From Falsiroseomonas oleicola (GTDB taxonomy: Bacteria; Pseudomonadota; Alphaproteobacteria; Acetobacterales; Acetobacteraceae): 64,000 bases of DNA. Location of the stretch: contig NZ_JAERQM010000007.1 of the NCBI RefSeq assembly GCF_019029495.1, forward strand, positions 228,180 through 292,179. The letters are read 5' to 3'. Position numbers and translations under genes: made by a program. Positions 39,602 through 49,205 of the stretch are shown here, piece after piece (the first letter of the stretch is position 1; each line of letters starts with the position of its first letter). Below the pieces are notes generated by a model that worked only from the letters and a program-made list of their open reading frames with translations, was not told where the DNA came from and did not search any database.

Positions 39602-40927
39602 ATGCCCCCTGCAAATCCCTCCGATCCGGCCACGAAGCGGGTCACCGCCAAGCCCCCGAACGCCCGCGCCCATCGTGGCGCGCCGCCGCCCGGCACGCGC
39701 TCCGCCGCGCTGCTGCTGCTGGCCGCCGTCTTCGACCGCCGCCGGCCGTTGGAGGAGGCGCTGGACCAGCTTCCTGCGGCGCTGGAGCCGCGCGACCGCG
39801 CCGCCGCGCATCGGCTGGCCGCCGCCGTGCTGCGCCATGCCGGAAGCCTCGACGCCGTGCTGGAGCCGCATCTGCGGCGGGAGCCGCCGCCGGTGGTGCG
39901 CGCCGCGCTGCGGATGGGGGCGGCGGAGCTTCTGGTGCTCGGCACGCCGGCCCATGCGGCGGTGGCGGCGACCGTCGCCGTGGTGCCGCGCCCCTTCGCC
40001 GGCCTCGTGAACGCCGTCCTGCGCAAGGTCGCAACCGAGGGGGCGGAGATCTACGAAAGCCTGGACCGGGAGAGGCTGGACACGCCGCCCTGGCTCTGGT
40101 CCGCCTGGCACGCCGCCTATGGCGCGGCCGGCGTGCGCGCCATCGCCAGGGCGCATCAATCGGCCGCGCCGCTCGACCTGACCCTGGCCCCCGGCGCCGC
40201 ACCGCCCGAAGGCGCGGTGGAGCTGCCGACCGGGTCCTGGCGCCTGCCCGCCGGCACCCGCGTGACCGACCTGCCCGGACTGGCCGAGGGCGCCTTCTGG
40301 GTGCAGGACGCCGCCGCCGCCCTGCCGGCGCGGCTGCTGGCCGTGAAGCCCGGGGAGCGTGTGGCCGATCTCTGCGCCGCGCCGGGCGGCAAGACCGCGC
40401 AGCTCGCCACGGCGGGCGGCATCGTCACGGCGGTGGAGCGCGACCCGAAGCGCGCCGCCCGGCTGCGCGAGAACCTCGCCCGGCTGAAGCTGTCGGTGAC
40501 GGTGGAGGAAGCCGACGCCGCGCATTGGATGCCGACCGAGGCCGGCTTCGACGCTGTGCTGCTGGACGCGCCCTGCTCCGCCACGGGCATCATTCGCCGG
40601 CACCCCGACATCCCGCATCTGAAGCGGCCGAAGGACATCGCCCCGCTGGTGGAGGCACAGGCGCGGCTGCTGGCCCAGGCGGCGAAGCTGCTGCGGCCCG
40701 GCGGGCGGCTGGTGCTGGCCACCTGTTCCCTGCAGCCGGAGGAGGGGGAGGCGCATGTCGCCCGCGCCGCCGCGCTCGGCCTGCTGCCCGACCCGATCGC
40801 GCCGACCGAGTTGCCGGGGCTGCGCACCGCCCTGATCCGCGGCGGCACCATGCGCACGCGCCCCGACATGTGGGCCGAACAGGGCGGCATCGACGGCTTC
40901 TTCGCGGCGCGCTTCCGGAAGGCGTGA
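39602..40927 (+). CDS. rsmB: 16S rRNA (cytosine(967)-C5)-methyltransferase
   Basis: 441 residues. The N-terminal NusB-like helical domain (about 30-150) is followed by the Rossmann methyltransferase. Motif I is VADLCAAPGGKTAQLA; motif IV is LLDAPCSATGIIRRHPD, with the product-release Cys; motif VI is LVLATCSLQPEEGE, with the nucleophilic Cys. It makes m5C967 in 16S rRNA. Start at ATG 39602, divergent from the ArnT-like gene (50 bp). Confidence 0.93.
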   Translation: MPPANPSDPATKRVTAKPPNARAHRGAPPPGTRSAALLLLAAVFDRRRPLEEALDQLPAALEPRDRAAAHRLAAAVLRHAGSLDAVLEPHLRREPPPVVRAALRMGAAELLVLGTPAHAAVAATVAVVPRPFAGLVNAVLRKVATEGAEIYESLDRERLDTPPWLWSAWHAAYGAAGVRAIARAHQSAAPLDLTLAPGAAPPEGAVELPTGSWRLPAGTRVTDLPGLAEGAFWVQDAAAALPARLLAVKPGERVADLCAAPGGKTAQLATAGGIVTAVERDPKRAARLRENLARLKLSVTVEEADAAHWMPTEAGFDAVLLDAPCSATGIIRRHPDIPHLKRPKDIAPLVEAQARLLAQAAKLLRPGGRLVLATCSLQPEEGEAHVARAAALGLLPDPIAPTELPGLRTALIRGGTMRTRPDMWAEQGGIDGFFAARFRKA

Positions 40928-40986
40928 GGGAAGGGTTTTTCGCCAGCGCCGCCCCTGCCTTGGCGGCGGAGAGGATTGTGCTAGAC

Positions 40987-41004
40987 ATTCCGTATAATCG
41001 GGAT
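40987..41004. promoter_or_regulatory. -10 box inside an inverted repeat ahead of the Lrp gene
   Basis: ATTCCG-TATAAT-CGGGAT: a perfect TATAAT at 40993-40998 flanked by near-complementary arms (5 of 6). It lies 10 bp upstream of the regulator start, consistent with an autoregulatory site covering the promoter. No good -35 is at 17 bp. Confidence 0.45.
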
Positions 41005-41013
41005 GTCCTCACC

Positions 41014-41481
41014 ATGGCTGTGGCTGAACTCGACCGTATCGATCGCGAAATCCTGCGCCTCATCATGCGGGATTCCGCCCGCTCCCTCGCCGAGATCGCG
41101 CAGGAGGTGGGGCTGACCCCGACCCCCTGCTGGAAGCGCATCCGGCGGATGGAGGAGGCGGGCGTTATCACCGGCCGGGTCGCCCTGGTGGATCCGGCGC
41201 TGGTCGGCCTGCCCATTTCGGTCTTCGTGGCGGTGGAGACCGGCGACCATTCCGGCGAGTGGATCGCCCGCTTCGCCGAGGCCGTGGCCAGCCTGCCGGA
41301 GATCGTGGAGTGTTGGCGGCTGGGCGGCGACGTCGATTATCTGCTGCGCGTCGTGGTGCCGGACATGGCGGGCTACGACGCCTTCTACCGCCGCTTCGTC
41401 GCCGCCGTGCCGTCGCTGCGCAAGGTCACCGGGCGTTTCGCCATGGAACGGGTGAAGAGCACCACCGCCCTGCCGATTTGA
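41014..41481 (+). CDS. Lrp/AsnC family transcriptional regulator
   Basis: 155 residues. The N-terminal winged HTH (AELDRIDREILRLIMRDSAR, EIAQEVGLTPTPCWKRIRRME) is followed by the RAM/ligand-binding domain with VDPALVGLPISVFVAVE, EIVECWRLGGDVDYLLRV and VTGRFAMERVKSTTALPI. Members sense amino acids or related metabolites as octamers. The longer frame upstream is antisense or out of frame with rsmB and rejected. The target is probably itself, given the upstream palindrome; no amino-acid gene is adjacent. Confidence 0.92.
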   Translation: MAVAELDRIDREILRLIMRDSARSLAEIAQEVGLTPTPCWKRIRRMEEAGVITGRVALVDPALVGLPISVFVAVETGDHSGEWIARFAEAVASLPEIVECWRLGGDVDYLLRVVVPDMAGYDAFYRRFVAAVPSLRKVTGRFAMERVKSTTALPI

Positions 41482-41545
41482 TCAAATATGCCGATGACAT
41501 GGAAGTTGATTGCCCTTCATCGGGCAACGGTCCAATGCCGCAGGG

Positions 41546-42640
41546 ATGTCATTTTCAAAGCGTGAGAAGAATCCGCCCGCGGTCCAGCTTCCCGCGCTGA
41601 CGTCCCTGCGATTTCTGGCTGCAACCGCGGTGGTTCTGTTTCATGTGCCTTATGTATTACCGGCCTCCGTCGGACTGGTTCCGCTGTCCGAGGGCGCGCT
41701 CGGGGTCAGTTTCTTCTTCGTGCTCTCCGGCTTCATCCTGCGCCACGCCCATGCGCCGGAGGGCTTTCGCCCGCTGACCTTCTACCGGCGGCGGGCGGCG
41801 CGGGTGCTGCCATTGCACTACGCCACGCTGATCCTCTGGACCTGGCTGTTCTTCGCGAGCTGGGGCAACAGCCTGGGCGAGAAGGTGAACAGCGGTGTCG
41901 CCAATCTCCTGGTGATCCATGCCCTGTTCAGCGGCCCGCTCTACACCCTGGGCTACAATGCGGTGTCCTGGAGCATCTCGGTCGAGCTGGTCTTCTACGC
42001 ACTGTTTCCGCTGCTGCTGGTGGGCGGGCGGGCCATAGGGGTCTTCGCGGCCTGCGCCCTGGCGGTCCTGCTGCTGCCCGATGCGGCGGCGGCGGGGCTG
42101 GAAAGGGCCTTTCCGGGATCTTTCCATTTCCACCCGCTGGGGCGGTTGCTGGAATTCACCGTCGGCATGGCGCTGCACGCTGTCTGGCGGCACTGGCGGC
42201 CGGGGGAGCGGGTGGCCACCATCACGCAGATCGGCGCCATCCTGCTGCTGCTGGCCCTGGTTCCGGCCAGCGCGGCCATGCCGCCGCATCTGCGCAACCT
42301 GCTGCTGCTGGCGCCCTTCGGCCTTCTGATCCTGGGCTTCGCCTGGGACGGCCCGCTGACCCGGCTGCTGTCCCGGCCCCTGCCGGTGCTGCTGGGGGAG
42401 GCCTCCTTCGCCCTGTACATGACGCATCACATGCTGTTCCGGCTGATCGACCCGCTGCTGGCGGGGCTGGGCGCCGCCATCGCCCTGCCGCTGGCGGTGC
42501 TCGCGGCCGTGCTTCTGTCGGTCGCGGTCTTCCTGTTGTTCGAACGGCCGGTGCGGGCGCTGCTGAATCGGCCCTCCGCAGGCCGCCATTCGCATGTCGT
42601 GGTCGCAACCCCTGTTCCCCAGGGGGGCGGTGGCGGCTAG
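41546..42640 (+). CDS. Acyltransferase-3 family membrane protein
   Basis: 364 residues from MSFSKREKNPPAVQ; an ATG at 41510 would add 12. The signature LPALTSLRFLAATAVVLFHV is followed by FFFVLSGFILRHAH with the catalytic-type His and Arg. About ten TM helices lie between 20 and 345. SWSISVELVFYALFPLL and LGEASFALYMTHHMLF are also typical. It O-acylates exopolysaccharide, LPS or similar extracytoplasmic glycans. Just upstream of rpe and the heparinase-like/GT4 genes, it fits an envelope glycan set. The substrate is unknown. Confidence 0.88.
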   Translation: MSFSKREKNPPAVQLPALTSLRFLAATAVVLFHVPYVLPASVGLVPLSEGALGVSFFFVLSGFILRHAHAPEGFRPLTFYRRRAARVLPLHYATLILWTWLFFASWGNSLGEKVNSGVANLLVIHALFSGPLYTLGYNAVSWSISVELVFYALFPLLLVGGRAIGVFAACALAVLLLPDAAAAGLERAFPGSFHFHPLGRLLEFTVGMALHAVWRHWRPGERVATITQIGAILLLLALVPASAAMPPHLRNLLLLAPFGLLILGFAWDGPLTRLLSRPLPVLLGEASFALYMTHHMLFRLIDPLLAGLGAAIALPLAVLAAVLLSVAVFLLFERPVRALLNRPSAGRHSHVVVATPVPQGGGGG

Positions 42641-42652
42641 AACCGCGGGGAC

Positions 42653-43321
42653 ATGTCCGAACAGATCCGCATCGCCCCGTCCCTGCTCGCCGCCGATTTC
42701 ACACGGCTCGGCCAGGAAGTCGCCGCCATCGAGGCCGCCGGGGCCGACTGGCTCCATCTCGACATCATGGATGGGCATTTCGTGCCCAACATTTCCTTCG
42801 GCCCGGCCCTGGTGAAGGCGCTGCGGCCGAAGTCGAAGCTGTTCTTCGACGTGCATCTGATGATCGCCCCGGCCGATCCCTACCTGGCCGCCTTCGCCGA
42901 GGCCGGCGCCGAGCTCATCAGCCTGCATCCCGAGGCCGGGCCGCATCTGCACCGCTCGCTCCAGACCATCCGCGCGCTGGGCAAGCAGGCCGGCGTGGTG
43001 CTCAACCCCGGCACGCCGCTGGAGGTTGTGGCCCCGGTGCTCGATCTCTGCGACCTGGTGCTGGTCATGTCGGTCAATCCCGGCTTCGGCGGGCAGTCCT
43101 TCATCCGCAGCCAATTGGCCAGGATCGCCGCGCTGCGGGCGATGATCGATGCCAGCGGCCGGCGCATCGCGCTTCAGGTGGATGGCGGCGTCACCGCCGC
43201 CACGGCGCCGGATTGCCTGGCGGCCGGGGCGGATGTGCTGGTGGCCGGCACCGCCGTGTTCGGCGCCACGGATTATGCGGCGGCCATCGCCGCGCTGCGG
43301 GGCGGGGGGGCGCGCGCATGA
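42653..43321 (+). CDS. rpe: Ribulose-phosphate 3-epimerase
   Basis: 222 residues. It has [19 protein letters not shown], the metal and catalytic [46 protein letters not shown] and [12 protein letters not shown]. It interconverts ribulose-5-P and xylulose-5-P in the pentose phosphate/Calvin pathway. The stop overlaps the ATG of the heparinase-like gene (ATGA). Confidence 0.96.
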   Translation: MSEQIRIAPSLLAADFTRLGQEVAAIEAAGADWLHLDIMDGHFVPNISFGPALVKALRPKSKLFFDVHLMIAPADPYLAAFAEAGAELISLHPEAGPHLHRSLQTIRALGKQAGVVLNPGTPLEVVAPVLDLCDLVLVMSVNPGFGGQSFIRSQLARIAALRAMIDASGRRIALQVDGGVTAATAPDCLAAGADVLVAGTAVFGATDYAAAIAALRGGGARA

Positions 43322-45000
43322 TCGAGGGGGTCCTGCGCGGCGCACGCCGCATCCTCGCCAACCTCAAGCCGATCAAGGTGCCGGACGGGCCGGCACGCTC
43401 CTTCCGCGACCTCTGGCCCGGCGATGCGGCGCGCGGCGCGCGGCTGCTGCGCGGCGAGTTCGAGGCCTTCGGCACCACGCGCCCGCTGCGCGCGCCGGAG
43501 GGGGATGCGGCGCCCACCCGCACGGACTGGACCCCGGCCCAGCCCGGCGGCAGCCAGGCCTGGTATGCCGCCGCGCATGGCTTCGCCTGGCTTCGCGACC
43601 TGCGCGCCCTGGGCACCGACGCCGCCCGGCTGCGCGGCCGGGCGCTGGCCGCCGACTGGCTGGCGCATGGCGCGCATGACCCGCTGGCGGAGGCGCCGGA
43701 AGTCGCCGGGGCGCGGATTTCCGCCTGGCTCGGCCATTGGGACTTCCTGGCCGCGACGGCCGAGGACGGCTTTCGCCGGCAATTGATGCAGCGCCTGGCG
43801 CAGGATGCCCGCGGCGTGGTGGCCGGCCTGCCGGCGGAGGCCGCGCATCGCGGCGCGCTGGTGGCGCTGAAGGGCGGCATGGCCGGCGCCGTGGCGCTGG
43901 AGGAGGAAACCTGGCTCGCCCGCTGCGTGCGCTTCCTGCCGCAGGAGCTGGAACGGCAGTTCCGCCCCGATGGCGGCCATGTGGAACGCAGCCCGGGCGT
44001 GCAGCTCGCCGCGCTCCAGGACCTGATCGAGATCCGCAACCTGCTGCATGGCGCGGGGGTGGAGGCGCCGCCGCAGCTCGCCGCGACGCTGGACCGCGTG
44101 GCGCCGGCGCTGCGCATGCTGCGCCATGCCGATGGCGGACTCGCGCTGTTCAACGGCACGCGGGACGAGCCGGCCTCCTTCATCGACCTGGTGCTGACCC
44201 AGGGCCAGTCGCGCGGCCGCGCGCCCATGCAGTTGCCGGAGACGGGCTTTCACCGGCTTGCCGCCAGCCGGACCCTGGTGCTGATGGATTGCGGCGCGCC
44301 GCCGGCCGCGCGGCGCGATGCCGCGCCCGGTGGCCTGCCCCGCGGCGCCGACCGCAACGCCCATGCCGGCACCCTGGCCTTCGAGATGTCGGTGGGCCGG
44401 GAACGGCTGATCGTCAATTGCGGCGCCGCCCCGGCGGCCGAGGGCGAATGGCGCGATGCCATGCGCGCCACCGCGGCCCATTCCACCCTGGTGCTGGCCG
44501 ATACCAACTCCTCCGAACTCCGACCCGAGGGGTTGGGGCGTCGGGTGGAGGGGGTGACGACCGATCGCTTCGAGGAGGACGGCAAGCTCTGGCTGGATGC
44601 GACCCATGATGGCTGGGTGAAGCAGTTCGGCCTGCGCCATCGCCGCCGCCTGTTCCTGTCCGAATCCGGCGACAGCCTGATCGGGGAGGATCTGCTGGAG
44701 ACCACCCGCGAAGCGGCGCTGCCCGGCTGCACCCTGCGCTTCCACCTGCATCCTTCCGTGACTGCCAGCCTCCAGCAGGATGAGCAGGGGGCGCTGCTGC
44801 GCCTGCCGTCCGGCGCCGGCTGGCGGCTGCGCGCCGGGCGGGATGTGCGGGTGGCGATCGAGGAAAGCATCTATCTGGGCGGCGAGCCGCGCCGCAGCCA
44901 GCAGGTGGCGCTGCATGTCGAAGCCGGGGTGGACACGGTGAACTGGGCGCTGTCGCGCATCGGCCAGCCGGCGCCCACGACAGAGCCCCAGCCGGGGTGA
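43318..45000 (+). CDS. Heparinase II/III family protein
   Basis: 560 residues. The N-terminal all-alpha toroid-like region (about 60-330) contains [24 protein letters not shown]. The C-terminal beta-rich heparinase II/III-like domain has [41 protein letters not shown] and [21 protein letters not shown]. Alphaproteobacterial members often lie near rsmB, rpe or purH and are thought to be polysaccharide lyases or remodelling enzymes. No signal peptide is obvious. Overlaps the rpe stop, so coupled. Substrate unknown. Confidence 0.88.
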   Translation: MIEGVLRGARRILANLKPIKVPDGPARSFRDLWPGDAARGARLLRGEFEAFGTTRPLRAPEGDAAPTRTDWTPAQPGGSQAWYAAAHGFAWLRDLRALGTDAARLRGRALAADWLAHGAHDPLAEAPEVAGARISAWLGHWDFLAATAEDGFRRQLMQRLAQDARGVVAGLPAEAAHRGALVALKGGMAGAVALEEETWLARCVRFLPQELERQFRPDGGHVERSPGVQLAALQDLIEIRNLLHGAGVEAPPQLAATLDRVAPALRMLRHADGGLALFNGTRDEPASFIDLVLTQGQSRGRAPMQLPETGFHRLAASRTLVLMDCGAPPAARRDAAPGGLPRGADRNAHAGTLAFEMSVGRERLIVNCGAAPAAEGEWRDAMRATAAHSTLVLADTNSSELRPEGLGRRVEGVTTDRFEEDGKLWLDATHDGWVKQFGLRHRRRLFLSESGDSLIGEDLLETTREAALPGCTLRFHLHPSVTASLQQDEQGALLRLPSGAGWRLRAGRDVRVAIEESIYLGGEPRRSQQVALHVEAGVDTVNWALSRIGQPAPTTEPQPG

Positions 45001-45022
45001 TCGCCGGCCCGCCCGCCGCCGC

Positions 45023-46150
45023 ATGAAGATTCTCGAAGTCACCAATGTGGACTTCGCGATGCGCCACTTCCTGCTGCCGCTGATGCGCGGCCTGCGGGCA
45101 AGGGGGCATGAGGTGGTGGGCGCCTGTGCCGAAGGCCCCTTGCTGGAAGCGCCGCGCGCCGAGGGCTTCCGCATTGAGCCCATCGCCATGTCGCGCAGCC
45201 TGCACCCGCTGCGCCAGGCCCGTGCCCTGGCCCAGCTCGTGGCGCTGATGCGGGCCGAAAGACCCGACATGGTGCATGCCCATATGCCGATCAGCGGGCT
45301 GCTGGCGCGCACGGCGGCGCGCATCACCGGGGTGCCGCGCATCGCCTATACCTGCCACGGCTTCCTGTTCAACCAGCCCGGCCCCGCCTGGCGCGGCCGC
45401 CTGGCGCTGACCCTGGAACGCGCCGCCGGGCGCATCACCGACACCTATCTGACGGTCAGCGAGGAGGAGGCGGCGGATGCGAAGCGCCTGCGCATCCATC
45501 CGCGCCCCGTCGCCGTGCTGAATGGCCGCGACCCTGGCCGTTTCGCCCATGATCCAGCGGCCCGCACCCGGCTGCGTGCCGAACTCGGGGCCGGGGAGGG
45601 GGATTGCGTGGTGATCGCCATCTCCCGCCTCGTTCGCCACAAGGGATTTTGCGAGTTGCTGGCGGCCATGGCCGACACGCCGCCGAATTGCGTGCTCTGG
45701 GTCGCGGGCGAAAGGCTGGCCAGCGACCACGGCGAGGATCTGGAACCACATTTCGAGCGCGCCGCCACCACGCTCGGCCGGCGCCTCGTCCGCCTCGGCT
45801 ATCGGGAGGATGTGCCGGCGCTGCTCTCGGCGGCCGATGTCTTCACGCTACCCTCCCATTTCGAGGGCCTGCCGATGTCGATCATCGAGGCGATGCTGGC
45901 CGGGCTGCCGGTGGTGGCCACCGATATCCGCGGCCCGCGCGAACAGGTGGTGCCGGAGGAAACCGGGCTGCTGGTGCCGCCGATGCAGGTCCAGCCCCTG
46001 GCCGCGGCCCTGTCCCGCCTGGCCGGAAGTGCTGCGCTGCGGCGCTCGATGGGTGTGGCCGGCCGGGCGCGGGCCTTGATGCGCTTCGATGAGGCGAAGG
46101 TGCTGCGGCGGACCATCGCGCTATTGGAATCGCCCCCGGTTTTATCCTGA
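45023..46150 (+). CDS. Glycosyltransferase family 4 protein
   Basis: 375 residues, GT-B fold. The N-terminal domain has MRHFLLPLMRGLRARGHEVVGAC and VHAHMPISGLLARTAARITG. The C-terminal domain has VIAISRLVRHKGFCELLAAM, FTLPSHFEGLPMSIIEAMLAGLPVVATD with the E(x7)E donor-binding motif, and ETGLLVPP. It transfers a nucleotide-activated sugar in the cytoplasm, probably in cell-envelope or exopolysaccharide synthesis. It follows the heparinase-like gene by 22 bp. Confidence 0.92.
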   Translation: MKILEVTNVDFAMRHFLLPLMRGLRARGHEVVGACAEGPLLEAPRAEGFRIEPIAMSRSLHPLRQARALAQLVALMRAERPDMVHAHMPISGLLARTAARITGVPRIAYTCHGFLFNQPGPAWRGRLALTLERAAGRITDTYLTVSEEEAADAKRLRIHPRPVAVLNGRDPGRFAHDPAARTRLRAELGAGEGDCVVIAISRLVRHKGFCELLAAMADTPPNCVLWVAGERLASDHGEDLEPHFERAATTLGRRLVRLGYREDVPALLSAADVFTLPSHFEGLPMSIIEAMLAGLPVVATDIRGPREQVVPEETGLLVPPMQVQPLAAALSRLAGSAALRRSMGVAGRARALMRFDEAKVLRRTIALLESPPVLS

Positions 46151-46199
46151 ACTTCAAACACTTCCGGGCGTTGAGGCGGCGTCTCCGGAGTATCAAGAC

Positions 46200-47063
46200 A
46201 TGTCGCAGGCCATTGCCGTCTCCACCGATAAAGTGCCTTCCCGCGTTTCCTGGGGCGCCATCCTTGCCGGCGGCCTCGTCGCCGTCGCGGTGGGCGCCAT
46301 GTTCAACATCCTCGGCGTCGCCATCGGCGCCAGCACCATCGACCCGCTGGTGGTCGGCGAGACGCCGGAAGCGGGCAGCTTCGGCGTGGCCGGCGCCATC
46401 TGGCTGCTGGTGGCCAATCTTCTGGGCCTGGCCTGCGGCGGCTATGTCGCGGCGCGGCTGTCCGGCACGGCCGATGACACGGACGGCGTGCTGCACGGCC
46501 TGTCCGTCTGGGCCATCGCCTTCCTGGTCTCCGCGGTGCTGCTCGGCAATGTCGTCTCCGGCGCCGCGCGCGGCGTGGGCGGGCTGATGCAGGGCGCGAC
46601 GGAGGCCGTGACCTCCGCCGCCGTCGATGCGGTTCCGGAGATCAGCGATCCGGAGGCGCTGGTGGAGCGTCTCCAGGCCAGCCTTCAGGGCGGCGGTGAT
46701 CCGGCGAACCTGACCGAGGACCAGCGGCGCGCGGAGATGGCCCGGCTGATCGGTGAGCGCGCCCGCGCGGGCAACTTCCCGCCCGCGGCACGTGAGCGTC
46801 TGGCGGCGCTGGCCGCGGCCGAGTTCGAGATCACGGCGGAGGAAGCCAACCAGCGCATCACCGCGCTGGAGGCCGAGGCGACCCGGGTGGCCCAGGCGGC
46901 GGAGACGGAGGCACGGCAGGCTGCCGATGCCGCGGCGCGCGCCGCTTCCATCGGGGCCTTCTGGCTGTTCGCCACCCTGCTGCTGGGTGCGGCGGCCTCC
47001 GTGCTCGGTGCCAAGGCCGGCACGCGGAAGACGCTTCTGCTGGCGCGCCGCTACGCGGCCTGA
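46200..47063 (+). CDS. Four-helix membrane protein with charged coiled segment
   Basis: 287 residues from MSQAIAVSTDKVPSRVSWGAILAGGLVAV, with CGGAG ten to fifteen bases upstream. Three hydrophobic segments (about 18-40, 65-90 and 105-130) come first. A soluble Glu/Ala/Gln-rich helical part (about 150-260, with repeats like EARQAADAAARAA) and a final TM (about 258-280) follow. The N-terminal SWGAILAGxxVAxA pattern is shared by alphaproteobacterial membrane proteins often annotated PhnA-like. Function unknown. Confidence 0.75.
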   Translation: MSQAIAVSTDKVPSRVSWGAILAGGLVAVAVGAMFNILGVAIGASTIDPLVVGETPEAGSFGVAGAIWLLVANLLGLACGGYVAARLSGTADDTDGVLHGLSVWAIAFLVSAVLLGNVVSGAARGVGGLMQGATEAVTSAAVDAVPEISDPEALVERLQASLQGGGDPANLTEDQRRAEMARLIGERARAGNFPPAARERLAALAAAEFEITAEEANQRITALEAEATRVAQAAETEARQAADAAARAASIGAFWLFATLLLGAAASVLGAKAGTRKTLLLARRYAA

Positions 47064-47130
47064 ACAGGGGTTCGCGGCGTCATCGCATGGCGATGGCGCC
47101 GCAGTCTTCCTGGGCAGGCGCGATCAGGGT

Positions 47131-47454
47131 TTAGGCCCGCGCGCGCCCACCGATACGGCGGATGCCGCCGCTGGCGAAGATCAGCAGGACACCGATGGCG
47201 ATCAGCGCGGCGCTCCACAGCAGCGTCGCGGTCAGGCTCTCGCCGGCCAGGCGCGGTCCCACATCGACCAGCACCCCCAGCACCAGGGCCATCAGCAGGC
47301 CGAACACCCCCAGCGTCAGCGCGATCAGCCCGAACCCATCGGCGATGGACCCGATCAGCGCGGCGGCGGGCGACCGCGTGCTGCTGGCATTCTCCTGCAC
47401 CGTCCTGGCGAACAGATAGATGAACAGCACCGCGATGACGATCCAGACCCACAT
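47131..47454 (-). CDS. Small membrane protein, unknown function
   Basis: 107 residues with three hydrophobic segments: MWVWIVIAVLFIYLFA at the N-terminus, GLIALTLGVFGLLMALVLGVLVDV, and LLWSAALIAIGVLLIFASGG. A short basic tail (IRRIGGRARA) follows. Between the convergent membrane protein gene and the ahcY terminator. No family recognised. Confidence 0.6.
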   Translation of the reverse strand: MWVWIVIAVLFIYLFARTVQENASSTRSPAAALIGSIADGFGLIALTLGVFGLLMALVLGVLVDVGPRLAGESLTATLLWSAALIAIGVLLIFASGGIRRIGGRARA

Positions 47455-47553
47455 GCCGCTCTACCCCTGACCGATACCGCATCATGCGGTTGCCGCGCAT
47501 TTGCGGCCAGGGCAGGCGGGCGTGCAAGGGCTTTGCGGTGTGCCCGCAAAAGC

Positions 47554-47589
47554 AAAATCCGCCAGGGCCTGCGCCCTGACGGATTTTTT
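47554..47589 (-). terminator. Bidirectional terminator downstream of ahcY
   Basis: AAATCCGCCAGGGC (47555-47568) and GCCCTGACGGATTT (47573-47586) pair at 13 of 14 positions around loop CTGC, with T6 on the plus strand and AAAA (TTTT on minus) on the other side. It serves ahcY on the minus strand. Confidence 0.85.
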
Positions 47590-47626
47590 GGGACTGTGGC
47601 GGCGCCGTGCGGCGCCGCCGTCGTCC

Positions 47627-49036
47627 TCAGTAGCGGTACTGCTCGCCCTTGAAGGGACCCTGCGCCGGCACGCCGATATAGCCGGCCTGCTGGGCGGAGA
47701 GCTTGGTCAGCTTGGCGCCGACCTTGGCCAGGTGCAGCGCGGCGACCTTCTCGTCCAGGTGCTTCGGCAGCACATAGACCTTCTTCTCGTACTTGCCCGG
47801 ATTCGCCCAGAGCTCGATCTGCGCCAGCGTCTGGTTGGTGAAGGAGGCGGACATGACGAAGGAGGGGTGGCCCGTGGCATTGCCCAGGTTCACCAGCCGG
47901 CCCTCGGACAGCAGGATGATGCGCTTGCCGTCGGGGAACTCGATCTCATCGACCTGCGGCTTCACATTGTCCCACTTGTAGTTCTTCAGCGCGGCGACCT
48001 GAATTTCGCTGTCGAAGTGGCCGATGTTGCAGACGATGGCGCGGTGCTTCATGGCGCGCATGTGGTCGGCGGTGATGACGTCCACATTGCCGGTCGCGGT
48101 GACGAAGATGTCGGCCATCGGCGCGGCATCGTCCATCGTGACGACCTGGTAGCCTTCCATCGCCGCCTGCAGCGCGCAGATCGGATCGACTTCGGAGACC
48201 ATGACGCGGCAGCCGGCATTGCGCAGGCTGGCGGCCGAACCCTTGCCCACGTCGCCGAAGCCCGCGACCATCGCGACCTTGCCGGCCATCATCACGTCGG
48301 TGCCACGGCGGATCGCGTCCACCAGGGATTCGCGGCAGCCATACAGGTTGTCGAACTTCGACTTGGTGACGCTGTCATTCACGTTGATCGCCGGGAACAG
48401 CAGCTTGCCTTCCTTGGCCATCACATACAGGCGGTGCACGCCGGTGGTGGTCTCCTCGGAGACGCCGACGATGGACTTCGCCAGCTCGGCGAACCAGCCG
48501 GGCTTCGTCTTCACCAGCTTCTTGATGAGGGCGTAGAAGACTTCCTCTTCCTCATTGGTCGGCTTCTCGAGGAAGGCGACGTCGCCCTGCTCGGCGCGCA
48601 GGCCGTAATGCACCAGCAGCGTCATGTCGCCGCCGTCATCGAGCAGCACGTTCGGCGTGCCGCCATCGCCCCACTCCAGTGTCTTCTGCACGTAGTCCCA
48701 GTATTCCGGCAGCGTCTCGCCCTTGATGGCGAAGACCGGCGTGCCGGCGGCGGCGATGGCGGCCGCGGCGTGGTCCTGGGTGGAGAAGATGTTGCAGGAG
48801 GACCAGCGGACATCGGCGCCGAGATGCTTCAGCGTCTCGATCAGCACCGCGGTCTGGATAGTCATGTGCAGGCAGCCGGCGACGCGGGCGCCCTTCAGCG
48901 GCTGGGCCTCGCCGTATTCGGCGCGCACGGCCATCAGGCCGGGCATCTCATCCTCGGCCATGTTGATTTCCTTGCGGCCCCAGGCTGCGAGGGAAAGGTC
49001 CTTGACGATGAAGTCCTGGCCGGCGGCGTCGGGCAT
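47627..49036 (-). CDS. ahcY: Adenosylhomocysteinase
   Basis: 469 residues from [17 protein letters not shown]; the upstream in-frame extension to 49147 is rejected. It has [30 protein letters not shown], the bacterial-type insertion ([18 protein letters not shown]), [24 protein letters not shown]-binding [10 protein letters not shown], the NIGHFDSEI block, and the C-terminal KGEQYRY that closes the neighbouring subunit's cofactor site. It hydrolyses S-adenosylhomocysteine to adenosine and homocysteine in the methyl cycle. A perfect palindrome 126 bp upstream is a likely operator. Confidence 0.97.
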   Translation of the reverse strand: MPDAAGQDFIVKDLSLAAWGRKEINMAEDEMPGLMAVRAEYGEAQPLKGARVAGCLHMTIQTAVLIETLKHLGADVRWSSCNIFSTQDHAAAAIAAAGTPVFAIKGETLPEYWDYVQKTLEWGDGGTPNVLLDDGGDMTLLVHYGLRAEQGDVAFLEKPTNEEEEVFYALIKKLVKTKPGWFAELAKSIVGVSEETTTGVHRLYVMAKEGKLLFPAINVNDSVTKSKFDNLYGCRESLVDAIRRGTDVMMAGKVAMVAGFGDVGKGSAASLRNAGCRVMVSEVDPICALQAAMEGYQVVTMDDAAPMADIFVTATGNVDVITADHMRAMKHRAIVCNIGHFDSEIQVAALKNYKWDNVKPQVDEIEFPDGKRIILLSEGRLVNLGNATGHPSFVMSASFTNQTLAQIELWANPGKYEKKVYVLPKHLDEKVAALHLAKVGAKLTKLSAQQAGYIGVPAQGPFKGEQYRY

Positions 49037-49161
49037 GGGGAATCCTCTGATATTCGGCCTGGGGAAGAAACAAGATTGATTCGTCCCGGCCGCGCTTGCG
49101 GTCGTGATCTGGCCCGGCGTCTTAGCACCGGCATCTCCACCAGCCAAGATATTCGCATATC

Positions 49162-49179
49162 TATAAAGATATCTTTATA
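49162..49179. promoter_or_regulatory. 18-bp perfect palindrome upstream of ahcY (SahR-like operator candidate)
   Basis: TATAAAGATATCTTTATA is fully self-complementary and embedded in an AT-rich island (about 49149-49184) within a ~70% GC genome. It lies between the opgH stop and the ahcY start. Its form, and its place ahead of an SAH-recycling gene, match what is known of ArsR-family SahR operators, but the regulator is not in the window. Confidence 0.6.
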
Positions 49180-49205
49180 TATCCAGGTAGCGGCAAAAAA
49201 CTTGG

